A stretch of DNA of 64,000 bases from Candidatus Poribacteria bacterium (GTDB lineage Bacteria; Poribacteria; WGA-4E; PCPOR2b). The notes under the pieces were generated by a model. The model saw only the letters and a list, made by a program, of their open reading frames with translations. It was not told the DNA's origin and did no database searches. A program made the position numbers and the translations under genes. Positions 1 through 8,674 of this stretch are shown in pieces. The first letter of the stretch is position 1. Each line of letters begins with the position of its first letter. Location of the stretch: NCBI GenBank assembly GCA_022822005.1, contig JAJECO010000079.1:98654-162653 (forward strand), read 5' to 3'.

Positions 1-269
1 TAGATATCCCAGTTTTTATTACTCAGGGAAGCGAAGGCGATACGTTTGCCGTCCGGAGACCAAGAGAGAGCGTTGTCAGCCCAGAGATTATCAGTAAGTT
101 TTTGAAGATTCCCGCCATCGGCGTCCATTACGTAGATATCTACCTTATCATTAATCTCAGACGTAAAGGCGATTTGCGCCTGCGCGTCAACACCTACCAT
201 CAACGCTGTCACAACCGACAGAGCAATGCCTGCTAAGATGAAATATGCTGCGTTATGTTTCCGTTGCAT
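1..269 (-). CDS. TolB-like beta-propeller protein, N-terminal part (cut by window edge)
   Basis: Only the N-terminal ~89 residues are inside the window; the gene continues past the left edge. The start ATG at 269 follows GGGAGGGAGG, the same ribosome-binding arrangement as its two upstream paralogues. A basic start (MQRKHN), a hydrophobic stretch and an AQAQ-IAF junction make a Sec signal peptide. After it come the blade motifs DIYVMDADGG and SWSPDGKRIAF typical of TolB/WD40-like PD40 repeats. It is the third gene of a tandem run, 30 bp after the previous stop, so probably co-transcribed. Such propellers are periplasmic or surface proteins that bind partners or glycans; the ligand is unknown. 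The C-terminus, and so the presence of the W-G-x-[IL]-K tail, cannot be seen. Confidence 0.85.
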   Translation of the reverse strand, partial: MQRKHNAAYFILAGIALSVVTALMVGVDAQAQIAFTSEINDKVDIYVMDADGGNLQKLTDNLWADNALSWSPDGKRIAFASLSNKNWDI

Positions 270-299
270 CTGACGTGCCTCCCTCCCTTTCAAAAACGG

Positions 300-1265
300 T
301 TATTGGACGCCCCCTTTAAGCCAGCCCCAGATCGCGAATTGCTTGCCCACAGGAGCAACTGCAGCAAAAGAAGGACCATACCACGCGGGTTGAGAGTCAT
401 CCGCTATCGGATTTTTGGTTAGGTTTCGAGGATTCTGTCCATCAGCATCCATCACGTAGATTTCCCAGTCCCCGTCTCTCTTGGAAGCGAAGACAATGCG
501 TTTGCTGTCGGAAGACCAGGAGGGTGAGTTGTCAGGATGGCGGTTCGCAGTTAAGTTTCGAGAATTTCTGCCATCAGCGTTCATTACATAAATATCCGGG
601 AGTTCATTGTGCCAATCCGTAATCCAAGATGAGAAGGCGATGTATTTGCCATCTGGGGACCAAGCGGGTGGACCGTCGCGGCGGGCAGGGCTTTTGGTAA
701 GATTTCGAGGATTCTTGCCATTGGCGTCCATCACGTAGATGTCCGGGTGAGCCTCCCGTTTAGATCGGGCCACGAAGACAATGCGCTTGCCATCTGGGGA
801 CCAGGTGGGGGAATATTCGACATGGCGACTAACTGTGATGTTTTGAGGAATCTTGCGATTGACATCCATCACGCAAATTTCCCCATCATCACCCTTCAAA
901 GAAAAGAAGGCAATACGTTTGCCGTCGGGTGACCAAGCGGGATCACGATCAATGTCGGGATTGTCTGTGAGTTGTTGAAGATTATTCCCATCGGCATCCA
1001 TTACATAGATGTCCCAATTCCCCTCTCTGTCGGATTCGAAGGCGATGCGCTTGCCGTCGGGTGACCAAGCGGGATCGCGGTCAGTTGCCGGATCGTTTGT
1101 GAGTTGTCGAGGATTGCCACCGTTCGTGTCCATCACGTAGATGTCCGAGTTTCCATCTCTATTGGACACAAAGGCGATTTGTGCTTGTGCGTCGATACCA
1201 GCCATCAGTGCCGCTAAACCTAAGAGGACAACCGTGGCCAGCGCGAGATTGTATCTCCGTTGCAT
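300..1265 (-). CDS. secreted TolB-like six-bladed beta-propeller protein with C-terminal W-G-x-L-K tail
   Basis: A 321-residue exported protein. The ATG at 1265 is preferred over an in-frame TTG at 1289 because GGAAGGAGG sits 8 bp before it. Residues 1-29 form a signal peptide ending AQAQ. Six repeats follow, each with a D-I-Y-V-M-D strand and an S-P-D-G-K-R-I-x-F strand, the PD40/TolB propeller signature. The tail reads VAPVGKQFAIWGWLK then four residues, a variant of the tail on the LamG proteins at 20707-28223. It lies between two close paralogues spaced 30 bp apart, with near-identical translation-start regions, showing recent tandem duplication. TolB propellers act in the periplasm; without tolA/tolQ/tolR nearby this is not classical TolB. 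Role unknown. Confidence 0.9.
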   Translation of the reverse strand: MQRRYNLALATVVLLGLAALMAGIDAQAQIAFVSNRDGNSDIYVMDTNGGNPRQLTNDPATDRDPAWSPDGKRIAFESDREGNWDIYVMDADGNNLQQLTDNPDIDRDPAWSPDGKRIAFFSLKGDDGEICVMDVNRKIPQNITVSRHVEYSPTWSPDGKRIVFVARSKREAHPDIYVMDANGKNPRNLTKSPARRDGPPAWSPDGKYIAFSSWITDWHNELPDIYVMNADGRNSRNLTANRHPDNSPSWSSDSKRIVFASKRDGDWEIYVMDADGQNPRNLTKNPIADDSQPAWYGPSFAAVAPVGKQFAIWGWLKGGVQ

Positions 1266-1295
1266 CTGCCGTGCCTCCTTCCTTTTCAAAGACGG

Positions 1296-2276
1296 TTATC
1301 GTGCGACCTGTTTGAGTCTGCCCCACATTGTGGATTGCTTGCCCGAAGGGGCAACTGAAAAAGTGGAAGCAACCGCAAAGGCAGGACCAAACCACGCGGG
1401 ATGGGATTCATGTGCTAAAAGAGTGTTGGTTAGGTTTTGCGGATTTCCCCCGTCTGAATCCATCACATAGATGTCCCAATTCCCGTTCCTATCAGACATA
1501 AAAGCGATGCGTTTACTGTCGGCAGACCATGAAGGGTAACTGTCAATCGCGGGATTGTTTGTGAGGTTTTGAAGGTTTCCCCCATCGGCATCCATCACGT
1601 AAATATCCGTTTCCTCCCCTTGAACCGCTGCTGTAAAAGCGATGCGTTTACCGTCAGGAGACCATGAAGGTGCCCAGTTATTACGGTGACTTCCGGTGAG
1701 ATTTTGATGATTCTCCCCATCTGCATCCATCACGTAGATGTCCCATCTGGCGCCCCTATGGGAGGCGAAGGCAATGCGTTTGCCGTCGGGAGACCAAGCC
1801 GGGTAACGGTCGACATGATGTGAGTTTGTGAGTTTTTTAGGATTCTCTCCGTTCGTGTCCATCACGTAAATATTTGCTTTTCCCCAGTCCTCCGCTCTAT
1901 CGGACGTGAAGGCGATGCGCTCGCCATCGGGGGACCATGAAGGTTCCCAGTCACTATGAATATTTTTGGTGAGTCTTTTCGGGTTCCCCCCATCGACATC
2001 CACTATGTAGATGTCCCAGTTTCTATTGTTTAGCGAGGCGAAGGCAATGCGTTTGCCGTCGGGAGACCAAGAGAGCGGATCGTCAGCCCAGAGATTGTTT
2101 GTGAGTTGTCGAGGCTTCTGCCCCTCCGCGTCTATCACGTAGATGTCCACGTTGTCATTAGTCTCAGACGTAAAAGCAATTTGTGCTTGGGCGTCAACAC
2201 CTATCACCAATGTTATTAGACCCAAGAGGACAACGCTAACTAGGATGAAATATGCACTATTCCATTTCCATTGCAT
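1296..2276 (-). CDS. secreted TolB-like six-bladed beta-propeller protein with C-terminal W-G-x-L-K tail
   Basis: First gene of the tandem propeller run (326 residues). The ATG at 2276 has GGAAGGAGG 8 bp upstream; longer in-frame starts lack such a site. An N-terminal hydrophobic segment ends in DAQAQ, a Sec signal peptide. Six blades are visible, each with a D-I-Y-V-M-D-type strand and S-P-D-G-K/E-R-I-A-F, as in TolB and PD40 proteins. The last residues, VAPSGKQSTMWGRLK then QVAR, match the C-terminal tag seen on ten other exported proteins here. The two downstream genes are close paralogues. The promoter should lie in 2277-2617. Function is not determined; a surface or periplasmic binding role is inferred from fold and export. 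Confidence 0.9.
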   Translation of the reverse strand: MQWKWNSAYFILVSVVLLGLITLVIGVDAQAQIAFTSETNDNVDIYVIDAEGQKPRQLTNNLWADDPLSWSPDGKRIAFASLNNRNWDIYIVDVDGGNPKRLTKNIHSDWEPSWSPDGERIAFTSDRAEDWGKANIYVMDTNGENPKKLTNSHHVDRYPAWSPDGKRIAFASHRGARWDIYVMDADGENHQNLTGSHRNNWAPSWSPDGKRIAFTAAVQGEETDIYVMDADGGNLQNLTNNPAIDSYPSWSADSKRIAFMSDRNGNWDIYVMDSDGGNPQNLTNTLLAHESHPAWFGPAFAVASTFSVAPSGKQSTMWGRLKQVAR

Positions 2277-2617
2277 CTGCTGTGCCTCCTTCCCTTTCGA
2301 CAGCGTAACACCTATCCGATCTGGTAACACCCGACTGAAAATTCGATTCTGGCGGCGCTTTTAAGATAGCTGGTGTTGCCATCTAAACATCCTTCAATGG
2401 GGCATGTCTATAGAATATTGTCACTGACTTAAAAATTTACAGGATATTTACATTCATTTGCAACCAGTTTTTAGAAGTATGGACATAATCTGTCCATACT
2501 TCTAAAAAAGTGACCGAAATTCTTGTGTGATTGGTGGGTATTTTTATAATCACAATGGGGAGAGGTAGGGGTTTTTGAGTTGATACTTAAAATGGGAGAG
2601 CCAACTGCAATATCAGA
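2277..2617. other. intergenic region upstream of the TolB-like run, with a long perfect inverted repeat
   Basis: This 341-bp AT-rich stretch separates the mandelate-racemase homologue from the propeller genes, all on the minus strand, and should hold the propeller promoter. No strong -35/-10 pair stands out. The clear structure is the 18-bp inverted repeat at 2468-2508, listed separately. No coding region is supported. Confidence 0.6.
2468..2508. repeat. perfect 18-bp inverted repeat with 5-nt loop
   Basis: The arms TTTTTAGAAGTATGGACA (2468-2485) and its exact reverse complement (2491-2508) flank the loop TAATC. On both strands the stem begins with T and ends with A, so neither transcript has a U-tract after the stem and it does not look like a standard intrinsic terminator. 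It could be a transcription-factor site, an mRNA-stabilising hairpin after the racemase homologue, or a small palindromic mobile repeat. Confidence 0.85.
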
Positions 2618-3865
2618 TCAGCCTGCCGTGCGTGCCCATGCTTCCGCAAACGCTGCCGAACCATCGTCGTCCCAAAAATACATATCAACCGGATGATTGT
2701 AACCGGGACCGTGTCCATCAATGAAACTTGGTCCGGTGCCCAAACCATCGCCTACAGTACGGACTGGCAGCCGCGCGTAAATCGGCGCGAGTCCTTCATA
2801 TTGAATCTGTATCAAGGCGCGTGGTAACGGATCTGGCTCAACCTTTGACCAGTGGACAAGTGCGTCACGGTCGAGTGTCACGCCCAATCCCGGCTCTTCT
2901 GGCACACGTGCTGTTCCGCCAGCGACCTCTATCGCCGGTGACACGATGTCTTCTGCCCATAGATGGGTGCAGGTGACGTGGTGCAGCGTCGCCATTGGGA
3001 AAACTGCTGCCATGTGTGCGATGAACGCTCGTGTGATGTTTCCCCCTGTGTTCTGCATCATGAACGGTATATTTGCCGCTTCGAACAGGCCCGCTCGCTG
3101 AATCACCTGTCCAGGGGGCGCGTGCCCCAGCATGTAACCGTCTGCGAGTCCCATGAGTGCCTCCCGTCCACCCAACGGCAGGTGGTGGAAGTAAATAGGC
3201 AATGGACACTTGCTGCGCAGCACACGATACCCTTCAAAATCGTGTGTGCGCAATGGGTCTTCAATCGCCCCTGCGACGGGCAACTGTATCAATTCTCGCG
3301 CCAAGTCCAAGACATGCTCCACTGTATTGTCAAAATTGATATCGTAATGAATCTTAAATCCGGGTGGTGCCACCTCTTCAAGTTTAACCTGCATTGCCTC
3401 GGTCTGTGCTACAACGTTGTGGCAGTGGAAGGTGTGAAATTTGAGCCAAGTGTAACCTGCAGCTGCTGCGTGCTCTACCTCCTCTGCCATCTTCTGAGGT
3501 GTCTGTGAGACTGTCCATGCGGCCATCGGGACACGCGAACGGACTTGCGGTCCGAACAGCTTATAGGCAGGAACATCGTTGTACTTGCCGACCAGATCGT
3601 AGATAGCCGGAGCGAGAGCGATAGGGAGAGCCGGGTGCGCTAACCAATCACACGGATTCGTACCGCGCAGCTGTTCTATCCATTCATCCATCCCCTCCCA
3701 CAACTTGCCAACATGTTCGCCTAAGCCTTCCAACCCGTTATCGGTGCGAATGACAAAGACCGTACGATAGCGGAAATCAAGTCCTTGATAGCGCGTCAAT
3801 GCCTCGCTATTCCACGCCTGAAACGGTGGACAAATAACGTGTGTTTCGATATCAGTGATTTTCAT
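2618..3865 (-). CDS. mandelate racemase/muconate lactonizing enzyme family protein (enolase superfamily)
   Basis: 415 residues, typical length. Family members abstract a proton alpha to a carboxylate in sugar acids and related compounds, using Mg2+ held by three acidic residues. The N-terminal capping domain (about 1-125) includes RYRTVFVIRTDNGLEGLGE, and a TIM barrel follows. Visible are the KFH strand carrying a candidate catalytic Lys, HYDINFDN with the first metal Asp, and GAIEDP with the second metal Glu. The position where the third acidic ligand is expected reads PIYFHHLP with histidines, so the metal site is unusual. GAGGAGA lies upstream of the ATG. The gene ends 20 bp before the HTTM-like gene upstream. 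Substrate is not predictable. Confidence 0.85.
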   Translation of the reverse strand: MKITDIETHVICPPFQAWNSEALTRYQGLDFRYRTVFVIRTDNGLEGLGEHVGKLWEGMDEWIEQLRGTNPCDWLAHPALPIALAPAIYDLVGKYNDVPAYKLFGPQVRSRVPMAAWTVSQTPQKMAEEVEHAAAAGYTWLKFHTFHCHNVVAQTEAMQVKLEEVAPPGFKIHYDINFDNTVEHVLDLARELIQLPVAGAIEDPLRTHDFEGYRVLRSKCPLPIYFHHLPLGGREALMGLADGYMLGHAPPGQVIQRAGLFEAANIPFMMQNTGGNITRAFIAHMAAVFPMATLHHVTCTHLWAEDIVSPAIEVAGGTARVPEEPGLGVTLDRDALVHWSKVEPDPLPRALIQIQYEGLAPIYARLPVRTVGDGLGTGPSFIDGHGPGYNHPVDMYFWDDDGSAAFAEAWARTAG

Positions 3866-3884
3866 GGTTTTGTCGTCTCCTCTT

Positions 3885-4709
3885 TTAAGCGAGTTCGTAA
3901 CCTTTGTGCATGTTGTCGATAAAGCGATGAACCGAAGACGCGGGGATAAAGGCGAGGTACAGCAGAATCATAGCCAAAGTGAAAGTGCGGATAGGTAATA
4001 GGAGGTAAAAGAGAACATGCAAGACGATTCCAGCCGGCATCAAGTATTTACGGAATCTGGGGATATACAGTCCGAAAGCCAGCAGGAATTCCAGTGTCAC
4101 GGTAGTAATTGCGACAACAGAACAGAATATAGAAAATCCGGGAATACTTGCATAGTCATATCCCGCATAATAGTTGTAGACGAGGAGTTCTATACGAGCA
4201 CCACTCAAAAATCCCCAGTAGAGTTTTTCGTAGCCGGTCCAAAAATAGACCATTGATACCTGAATCGCAATGAGGCGCAAACCCCACAAATTGCCAATTT
4301 CAGGTGGTGATGGCAAGCCGGACGATAGCGAACGGCGGAGTGCCAACCAACGATCTAAGGAGTATGAGCGACCGCACGGTGTCAGCGCAATAAAGAAGAC
4401 AACCATGACCAAGAGAAAGGTATGATGATGCCTGAATGACTGATGTATGTTAAACATAATCGAGACAAGGATGGCGGCTCCGATTGATGACACGCGCGTC
4501 CATAGCCCAATGCACATCAGTCCGGTAAAGAGGAAAAACGCAGAATTGAGCAGAATTCCACTTGGTCGTACATCCCGACAGAGTATCAGTTTACTTGCCC
4601 ATTCAGACCAGATGAGCAGAACCAATCCGATTCGGATTAGACCTACCGAACGGGTGGAATCACGATAACACAACCCCCAGTTATAGAAATGTTGTAAGAG
4701 ACGTAACAT
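3885..4709 (-). CDS. HTTM-like (vitamin K-dependent gamma-carboxylase-like) multipass membrane protein
   Basis: 274 residues with about six to seven hydrophobic segments spread over the length. The segment order and the motifs SVGLIRIGLVLLIWSEW near the start, FNIHQSFRHHH in the middle and VYFWTGYEKLYWGFLSG in the second half resemble the HTTM/VKGC-like membrane domain. The family is mostly uncharacterised in bacteria; only the animal gamma-carboxylase has a known reaction, which should not be transferred. No good Shine-Dalgarno precedes the ATG at 4709. The next gene upstream (4749-5204) encodes a one-helix protein of a type often found beside HTTM genes, 39 bp away, suggesting a two-component membrane unit. 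Confidence 0.7.
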   Translation of the reverse strand: MLRLLQHFYNWGLCYRDSTRSVGLIRIGLVLLIWSEWASKLILCRDVRPSGILLNSAFFLFTGLMCIGLWTRVSSIGAAILVSIMFNIHQSFRHHHTFLLVMVVFFIALTPCGRSYSLDRWLALRRSLSSGLPSPPEIGNLWGLRLIAIQVSMVYFWTGYEKLYWGFLSGARIELLVYNYYAGYDYASIPGFSIFCSVVAITTVTLEFLLAFGLYIPRFRKYLMPAGIVLHVLFYLLLPIRTFTLAMILLYLAFIPASSVHRFIDNMHKGYELA

Positions 4710-4748
4710 AGCTTGCAGGACTGATTATGTTTCCGCTGTTCCCCTTTG

Positions 4749-5204
4749 TTATTCGATGTGCTTGTCCACATATAGCGTTTTCCAGCCGTCGCGTGTGCCG
4801 ATACGTGCATTGACTCGCAGATCAACGACAGCTCCCACTTTCTGTCGTATATGTTGTCCCACACGCAACACATCTGTTTCCCCCATAATCCGTCGGGAGT
4901 GGTGGTGTGATCCCAGCAATTTGTCACGACCTAATACTTGGAGATGATCAATGTGCTCGATACGTCCATCTGGATGTCGGATGTAAAATTGCACATCACA
5001 GACATCGATTCCACGAGTATGGTACATCCGCCATGCCCGAAAGAGATTGCTTTTACCCTTCAAGACTTGCGTATAAAAGGGACCAAAAACGACATATAGC
5101 GTTAGCAGCGTGAAAGCAACTACCCGGCAGACAATTACCAACTTGCTCTCAGCTATTTCCTCCATCGCCGTTTTTTCAGATTGGTATTGATTGGCTGGTG
5201 TCAT
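4749..5204 (-). CDS. single-pass membrane protein partnered with the HTTM-like gene
   Basis: 151 residues. A short cytoplasmic start is followed by one hydrophobic helix (about residues 23-46, VIVCRVVAFTLLTLYVVFGPF) and a soluble domain containing FRAWRMYH and RHPDGRIEHID. Small proteins with one helix and a FRAW-M-like segment are commonly encoded next to HTTM-domain genes, and this one precedes the HTTM gene by 39 bp on the same strand. GGGAAG lies before the ATG at 5204. A complex with the HTTM protein in the inner membrane is inferred from context; no reaction is known. Confidence 0.6.
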   Translation of the reverse strand: MTPANQYQSEKTAMEEIAESKLVIVCRVVAFTLLTLYVVFGPFYTQVLKGKSNLFRAWRMYHTRGIDVCDVQFYIRHPDGRIEHIDHLQVLGRDKLLGSHHHSRRIMGETDVLRVGQHIRQKVGAVVDLRVNARIGTRDGWKTLYVDKHIE

Positions 5205-5259
5205 TGATAATCTTCCCTTGGTTCAAAGGCATCAATACACTTCTCATATAGCAGTTGGG

Positions 5260-6801
5260 CTAAAAGCGAACGACTATTTCTACATCTGTCAGCACGATGT
5301 CAGAAGCAACCTTCGGGTGGCGCTCTTCAAGCACAACCTTGATTTCGTGAGAACCCGCGCCCGGAGGCGGATCCACATCGAAACACAACCACGCCGCCCC
5401 GCTTACATCCGAAATACGGTGTGGGTCGTTAATGGTGCAATAGCGGAGTGTGGGTGCATCAAGGGCTATTCCATCCCACGAGACCCGTACCACATCGCCG
5501 CGTACCCACTGATCGAGTCGTACCCGTAACTCCACCTGTTTAGGGATGTTAGCTGAGAAGTCGTCTGCCACATTTAGGTTGATCGTTGGACCTTCGCCAG
5601 TGAGTGTCTGCTTGAGCGCGACGGGGACCTCACCCCAAAGGCGGTCATTTCGGTAAGCGCCCCGCCATTCTCCCGTTTCTTGGAGAAAGCGATGGGTAGC
5701 CGCATAAATTTTGTCCGTGCCTTGCAGCGTGTCGGGCGAACCGATTTGTGATAGCAATTCCCGTCTTGAATCTCGATTCGCGTGCCAGTTAAAGACATAG
5801 ATGCCATCGGCTCCTGCGCTGTGGTAGCGGTTGGCGATGGCACGGGTACGCATTCGGTCTTTGGTCTCAGTATCTTCGGGACCCACGAAGGGGTCGGGCA
5901 AACCGCCATCAAATCCGGGGTAGACAGCGATCGGTTTATCTTGGCATAGCTCAACAAAAGCTGCAACGTCCAAGGAAGGATCTGTCGCGGCACCGCCAGC
6001 GGGAATCAGTATGTCTACCAATCCCTCATTTACCCAAGTCGGAATGTCGTATCCAATATTGCGACACATCTCCAGTGTACCAGACACACGCGCTGCTAAG
6101 TAGAACGGTTTGCCACGTTTCCGCGCGAGCGCATCGGTCATTTGTCGCACCGCGCGCTGGAGGTCGGTCAGGACATATCGGAGTCGGTAGGCTTCGTCTG
6201 CGGGCAGGTGAAAGGCGTGTCGCTGCCAATCCAATTCGACGCCATCCCAGTCGTATCGCTCGCAGATCTCTTTGATGTGTGCGTAACGGTGTTCTCGTAT
6301 TTCGGGGACAGCGAAATTCCATGAAAGCGCGAACCATTCCGATGTCTGATCACCGAGCAGCCACTCTGGATGTTCGATCCGCATCTGTGTCAGTTCTGTA
6401 TGATGCAGCGTCTCTAAGTCAGCGATCTGTGCCCCACTGAAATGATTATCGTTCATACGCACTGAGGCGTAGACATGCATACCAAGTTGGTGTCCACGGT
6501 CGATAATGGCTTGCTGCGGATCTTCGCCGCGTTCCACCATCTGACGGATGTTCTCGGTGTGAGTGTACGACTGAACGCTTTCATAACGGCGACTGTGGAT
6601 ATCGCCGAGTTGTTCAAGGACATTGCTCTGCCAGCGGGCAGCGTGTTCACCGATGCACCAGAAATGGGCGCCAACCTGTGTGCCTTCCAGAGGAGCGTAA
6701 GCCTTTTCTAAGAAGGCACGTACAGATTGTGGGGACTCAGAGTAGCCGTGGGGCGCGCCATCCCAGTTGTAGATAACCCGATATTTAGGGGGAATGGGCA
6801 T
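5260..6801 (-). CDS. glycoside hydrolase-like TIM-barrel protein (GHL10-like)
   Basis: 513 residues without a signal peptide. A TIM barrel occupies roughly residues 1-360: GHQLGMHVYASVRMND, then YDWDGVELDWQRH with the D-G-V-E-L-D-W strand end that in glycosidase-like barrels carries the acid, and GADGIYVFNWHAN near the barrel end. The last ~130 residues form a beta-rich domain. This resembles the glycosyl hydrolase-like families common in uncultivated marine bacteria, whose substrates are mostly untested. AAGGAAAA lies upstream of ATG 6801. The gene precedes the small membrane-protein gene by 55 bp and may share its transcript. Absence of an export signal suggests a cytoplasmic role. Confidence 0.7.
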   Translation of the reverse strand: MPIPPKYRVIYNWDGAPHGYSESPQSVRAFLEKAYAPLEGTQVGAHFWCIGEHAARWQSNVLEQLGDIHSRRYESVQSYTHTENIRQMVERGEDPQQAIIDRGHQLGMHVYASVRMNDNHFSGAQIADLETLHHTELTQMRIEHPEWLLGDQTSEWFALSWNFAVPEIREHRYAHIKEICERYDWDGVELDWQRHAFHLPADEAYRLRYVLTDLQRAVRQMTDALARKRGKPFYLAARVSGTLEMCRNIGYDIPTWVNEGLVDILIPAGGAATDPSLDVAAFVELCQDKPIAVYPGFDGGLPDPFVGPEDTETKDRMRTRAIANRYHSAGADGIYVFNWHANRDSRRELLSQIGSPDTLQGTDKIYAATHRFLQETGEWRGAYRNDRLWGEVPVALKQTLTGEGPTINLNVADDFSANIPKQVELRVRLDQWVRGDVVRVSWDGIALDAPTLRYCTINDPHRISDVSGAAWLCFDVDPPPGAGSHEIKVVLEERHPKVASDIVLTDVEIVVRF

Positions 6802-6930
6802 GGTCGTTTTCCTTCTGTTGGTTCATTTGTTCATTGATTGATTGGTGCAACACAAGTGTGGAACGTGGATCTGTGTTCTATGCAGGGGCGAGTGTGCTAA
6901 TGAACTCTTGAACGAATGAACGCTTCTTTG

Positions 6931-8469
6931 TTACTCCCACTCTATTGTGCTGGGTGGTTTGGAGCTAATATCGTAAACGACACGATTGATGCCGCGCACC
7001 TCGTTGATGATGCGGTTGGAAATGACACCCAGTACGTCGTGTGGAATCTTCGCCCAATCTGCTGTCATGCCGTCGGTGCTCGTCACAGCACGTAACGCTA
7101 CAACATTTTCGTAGGTTCGCTCGTCGCCCATCACGCCGACACTTTTGACAGGCAGAAACACGGTCAATGCTTGCCAGATTTCGTCGTATAGTTCTGCTTT
7201 TTGCAGCTCCGCGATGAAGATTTCGTCTGCCTCGCGCAGCATGTCGAGACGCTCTTGAGTGATTGGACCCAGTATGCGGACGGCTAAACCGGGACCGGGG
7301 AACGGGTGTCGTCCCAAGACAGGTTTTGGGATATCCAACTCTGATCCGACTGCCCGCACTTCATCTTTGAACAGTTCACGGAGCGGTTCAATCAGTTTGA
7401 ACGGCAAATTCTCAGGGAGCCCGCCGACATTGTGGTGTGTTTTAATCGTTGCTGATGGTCCCTTAACGGACACACTCTCAATTACGTCAGGGTAGAGTGT
7501 GCCCTGTGCTAAGAAGTTGATCTGACCAACTTGTGCTAACCCTTCTTTGAAGACTTCAATGAATTGGTTGCCTATGATTTTGCGTTTCTGTTCTGGGCTT
7601 TCAACGCCCGAAAGATATTCGAGAAACCGGTCGGTTGCGTCAACATAATAGACATCAATACCGAGGTCTCGAAAAGTTGACAGTACCTGATCCGCTTCAT
7701 TTTTCCGCAGTAAGCCGTTGTTGACAAAAACACAAACAAGTGCATCTCCAACAGCGCGCTTAAGTAACGTTGCAAGCACTGTCGAATCGACACCTCCGCT
7801 CACAGCGCATAACACGCGAGCCCCATCCGTTTCGGTGCGAATTTTCTCTGTGGCTTCGTTGATGAAGGACTGCATAGTCCATTCAGCACTACATTCGCAG
7901 ACTTCATGGACAAAATTGGCGAGCAGCCGGTTGTCATCTTGCGTATGGATAACCTCTGGGTGGAATTGCAAACCGTAAATATCCCGATCCAGATCTGCTA
8001 TCGCTGCAATAGGCGAATTGGGTGTATGGGCAACGGGATGGAATCCATCGGGTAGAACATCGATTCGATCCCCGTGACTCATCCAGACATCCATCGTCTT
8101 CGACAAGTCCGCAAACAACGGGATCGGCAAATCTACGGTCAATTCAGCCGAACCGAATTCACGTTCATCGGCAGGGTGCACTTTTCCATCAGCGGAAAGG
8201 TGCGCGATGAGCTGCATACCGTAACAGATACCGAGAATCGGTACGCCGAGTGTTAAAATCCTCGAATCCGTGAGGGGCGCGTCTGGTGCGTAGACGCTTG
8301 CAGGACCACCAGAGAGGATGATACCTTTCGGGTGTATCGATTCGAGCGCATTAAGCGGAATATTATAAGGATGGATTTCACAGTACACCTTGTGTTCGCG
8401 CACACGCCGTGCGATTAGCTGTGTATACTGCGAGCCGAAATCTAAAACAACTATGGTTTCACGTTTCAT
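6931..8469 (-). CDS. guaA: GMP synthase (glutamine-hydrolysing)
   Basis: 512 residues, full length. It converts XMP, ATP and glutamine to GMP in purine synthesis, in the cytoplasm. The N-terminal class I glutamine amidotransferase domain has Cys82 in GICYGMQ and His170/Glu172 in LQFHPEV. The ATP-pyrophosphatase P-loop SGGVDS is at 224-229, and the C-terminal dimerisation domain ends with the family-typical [14 protein letters not shown] precedes the ATG. A promoter with TTGACG (8530-8535) and TAGAAT (8506-8511) spaced 18 bp lies upstream, giving a leader of about 30 nt. It stands alone and diverges from the superoxide dismutase gene. Confidence 0.98.
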   Translation of the reverse strand: MKRETIVVLDFGSQYTQLIARRVREHKVYCEIHPYNIPLNALESIHPKGIILSGGPASVYAPDAPLTDSRILTLGVPILGICYGMQLIAHLSADGKVHPADEREFGSAELTVDLPIPLFADLSKTMDVWMSHGDRIDVLPDGFHPVAHTPNSPIAAIADLDRDIYGLQFHPEVIHTQDDNRLLANFVHEVCECSAEWTMQSFINEATEKIRTETDGARVLCAVSGGVDSTVLATLLKRAVGDALVCVFVNNGLLRKNEADQVLSTFRDLGIDVYYVDATDRFLEYLSGVESPEQKRKIIGNQFIEVFKEGLAQVGQINFLAQGTLYPDVIESVSVKGPSATIKTHHNVGGLPENLPFKLIEPLRELFKDEVRAVGSELDIPKPVLGRHPFPGPGLAVRILGPITQERLDMLREADEIFIAELQKAELYDEIWQALTVFLPVKSVGVMGDERTYENVVALRAVTSTDGMTADWAKIPHDVLGVISNRIINEVRGINRVVYDISSKPPSTIEWE

Positions 8470-8505
8470 TGTGACTAACCTTCTGATCTATTAAGTCGTA
8501 AATTT

Positions 8506-8535
8506 ATTCTATCATAGAGTTGTTAAAACCGTCAA
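8506..8535 (-). promoter_or_regulatory. sigma70-type promoter for guaA
   Basis: On the minus strand TTGACG (8535-8530) and TAGAAT (8511-8506) are separated by 18 bp, about 37 bp before the guaA start. Each box is one base from consensus. No regulatory repeat is visible. Confidence 0.6.
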
Positions 8536-8557
8536 TTAAGCATTTATCAAAAATCGC

Positions 8558-8586
8558 TTGGTTTTAATTGTGCAATATGTTATAAT
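8558..8586 (+). promoter_or_regulatory. sigma70-type promoter for the superoxide dismutase gene
   Basis: TTGGTT (8558-8563) and a perfect TATAAT (8581-8586) are separated by 17 bp, about 90 bp before the sod start. The surrounding DNA is AT-rich. It is back-to-back with the guaA promoter. Confidence 0.6.
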
Positions 8587-8674
8587 TAAGCACTACGCAT
8601 TATATGTCTATTAGTTGGTGTTAACTTATAACCTACAAACAAAATTTAAGGAATCTCTAAGGAGGCAAATCCTA

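Noticed and set aside
300..2276. TolB-like genes as part of a Tol-Pal system
   Set aside because: No tolQ, tolR, tolA, pal or ybgF homologue is adjacent, there are several copies, and the C-terminal tail is not a TolB feature.
2468..2508. Bidirectional intrinsic terminator
   Set aside because: Both transcripts have A's rather than U's after the stem, the opposite of a terminator.
2963..3508. 181-codon open frame antisense to the racemase homologue
   Set aside because: Overlaps a well-supported gene on the other strand, cysteine/histidine-rich low-complexity translation, no start signal.
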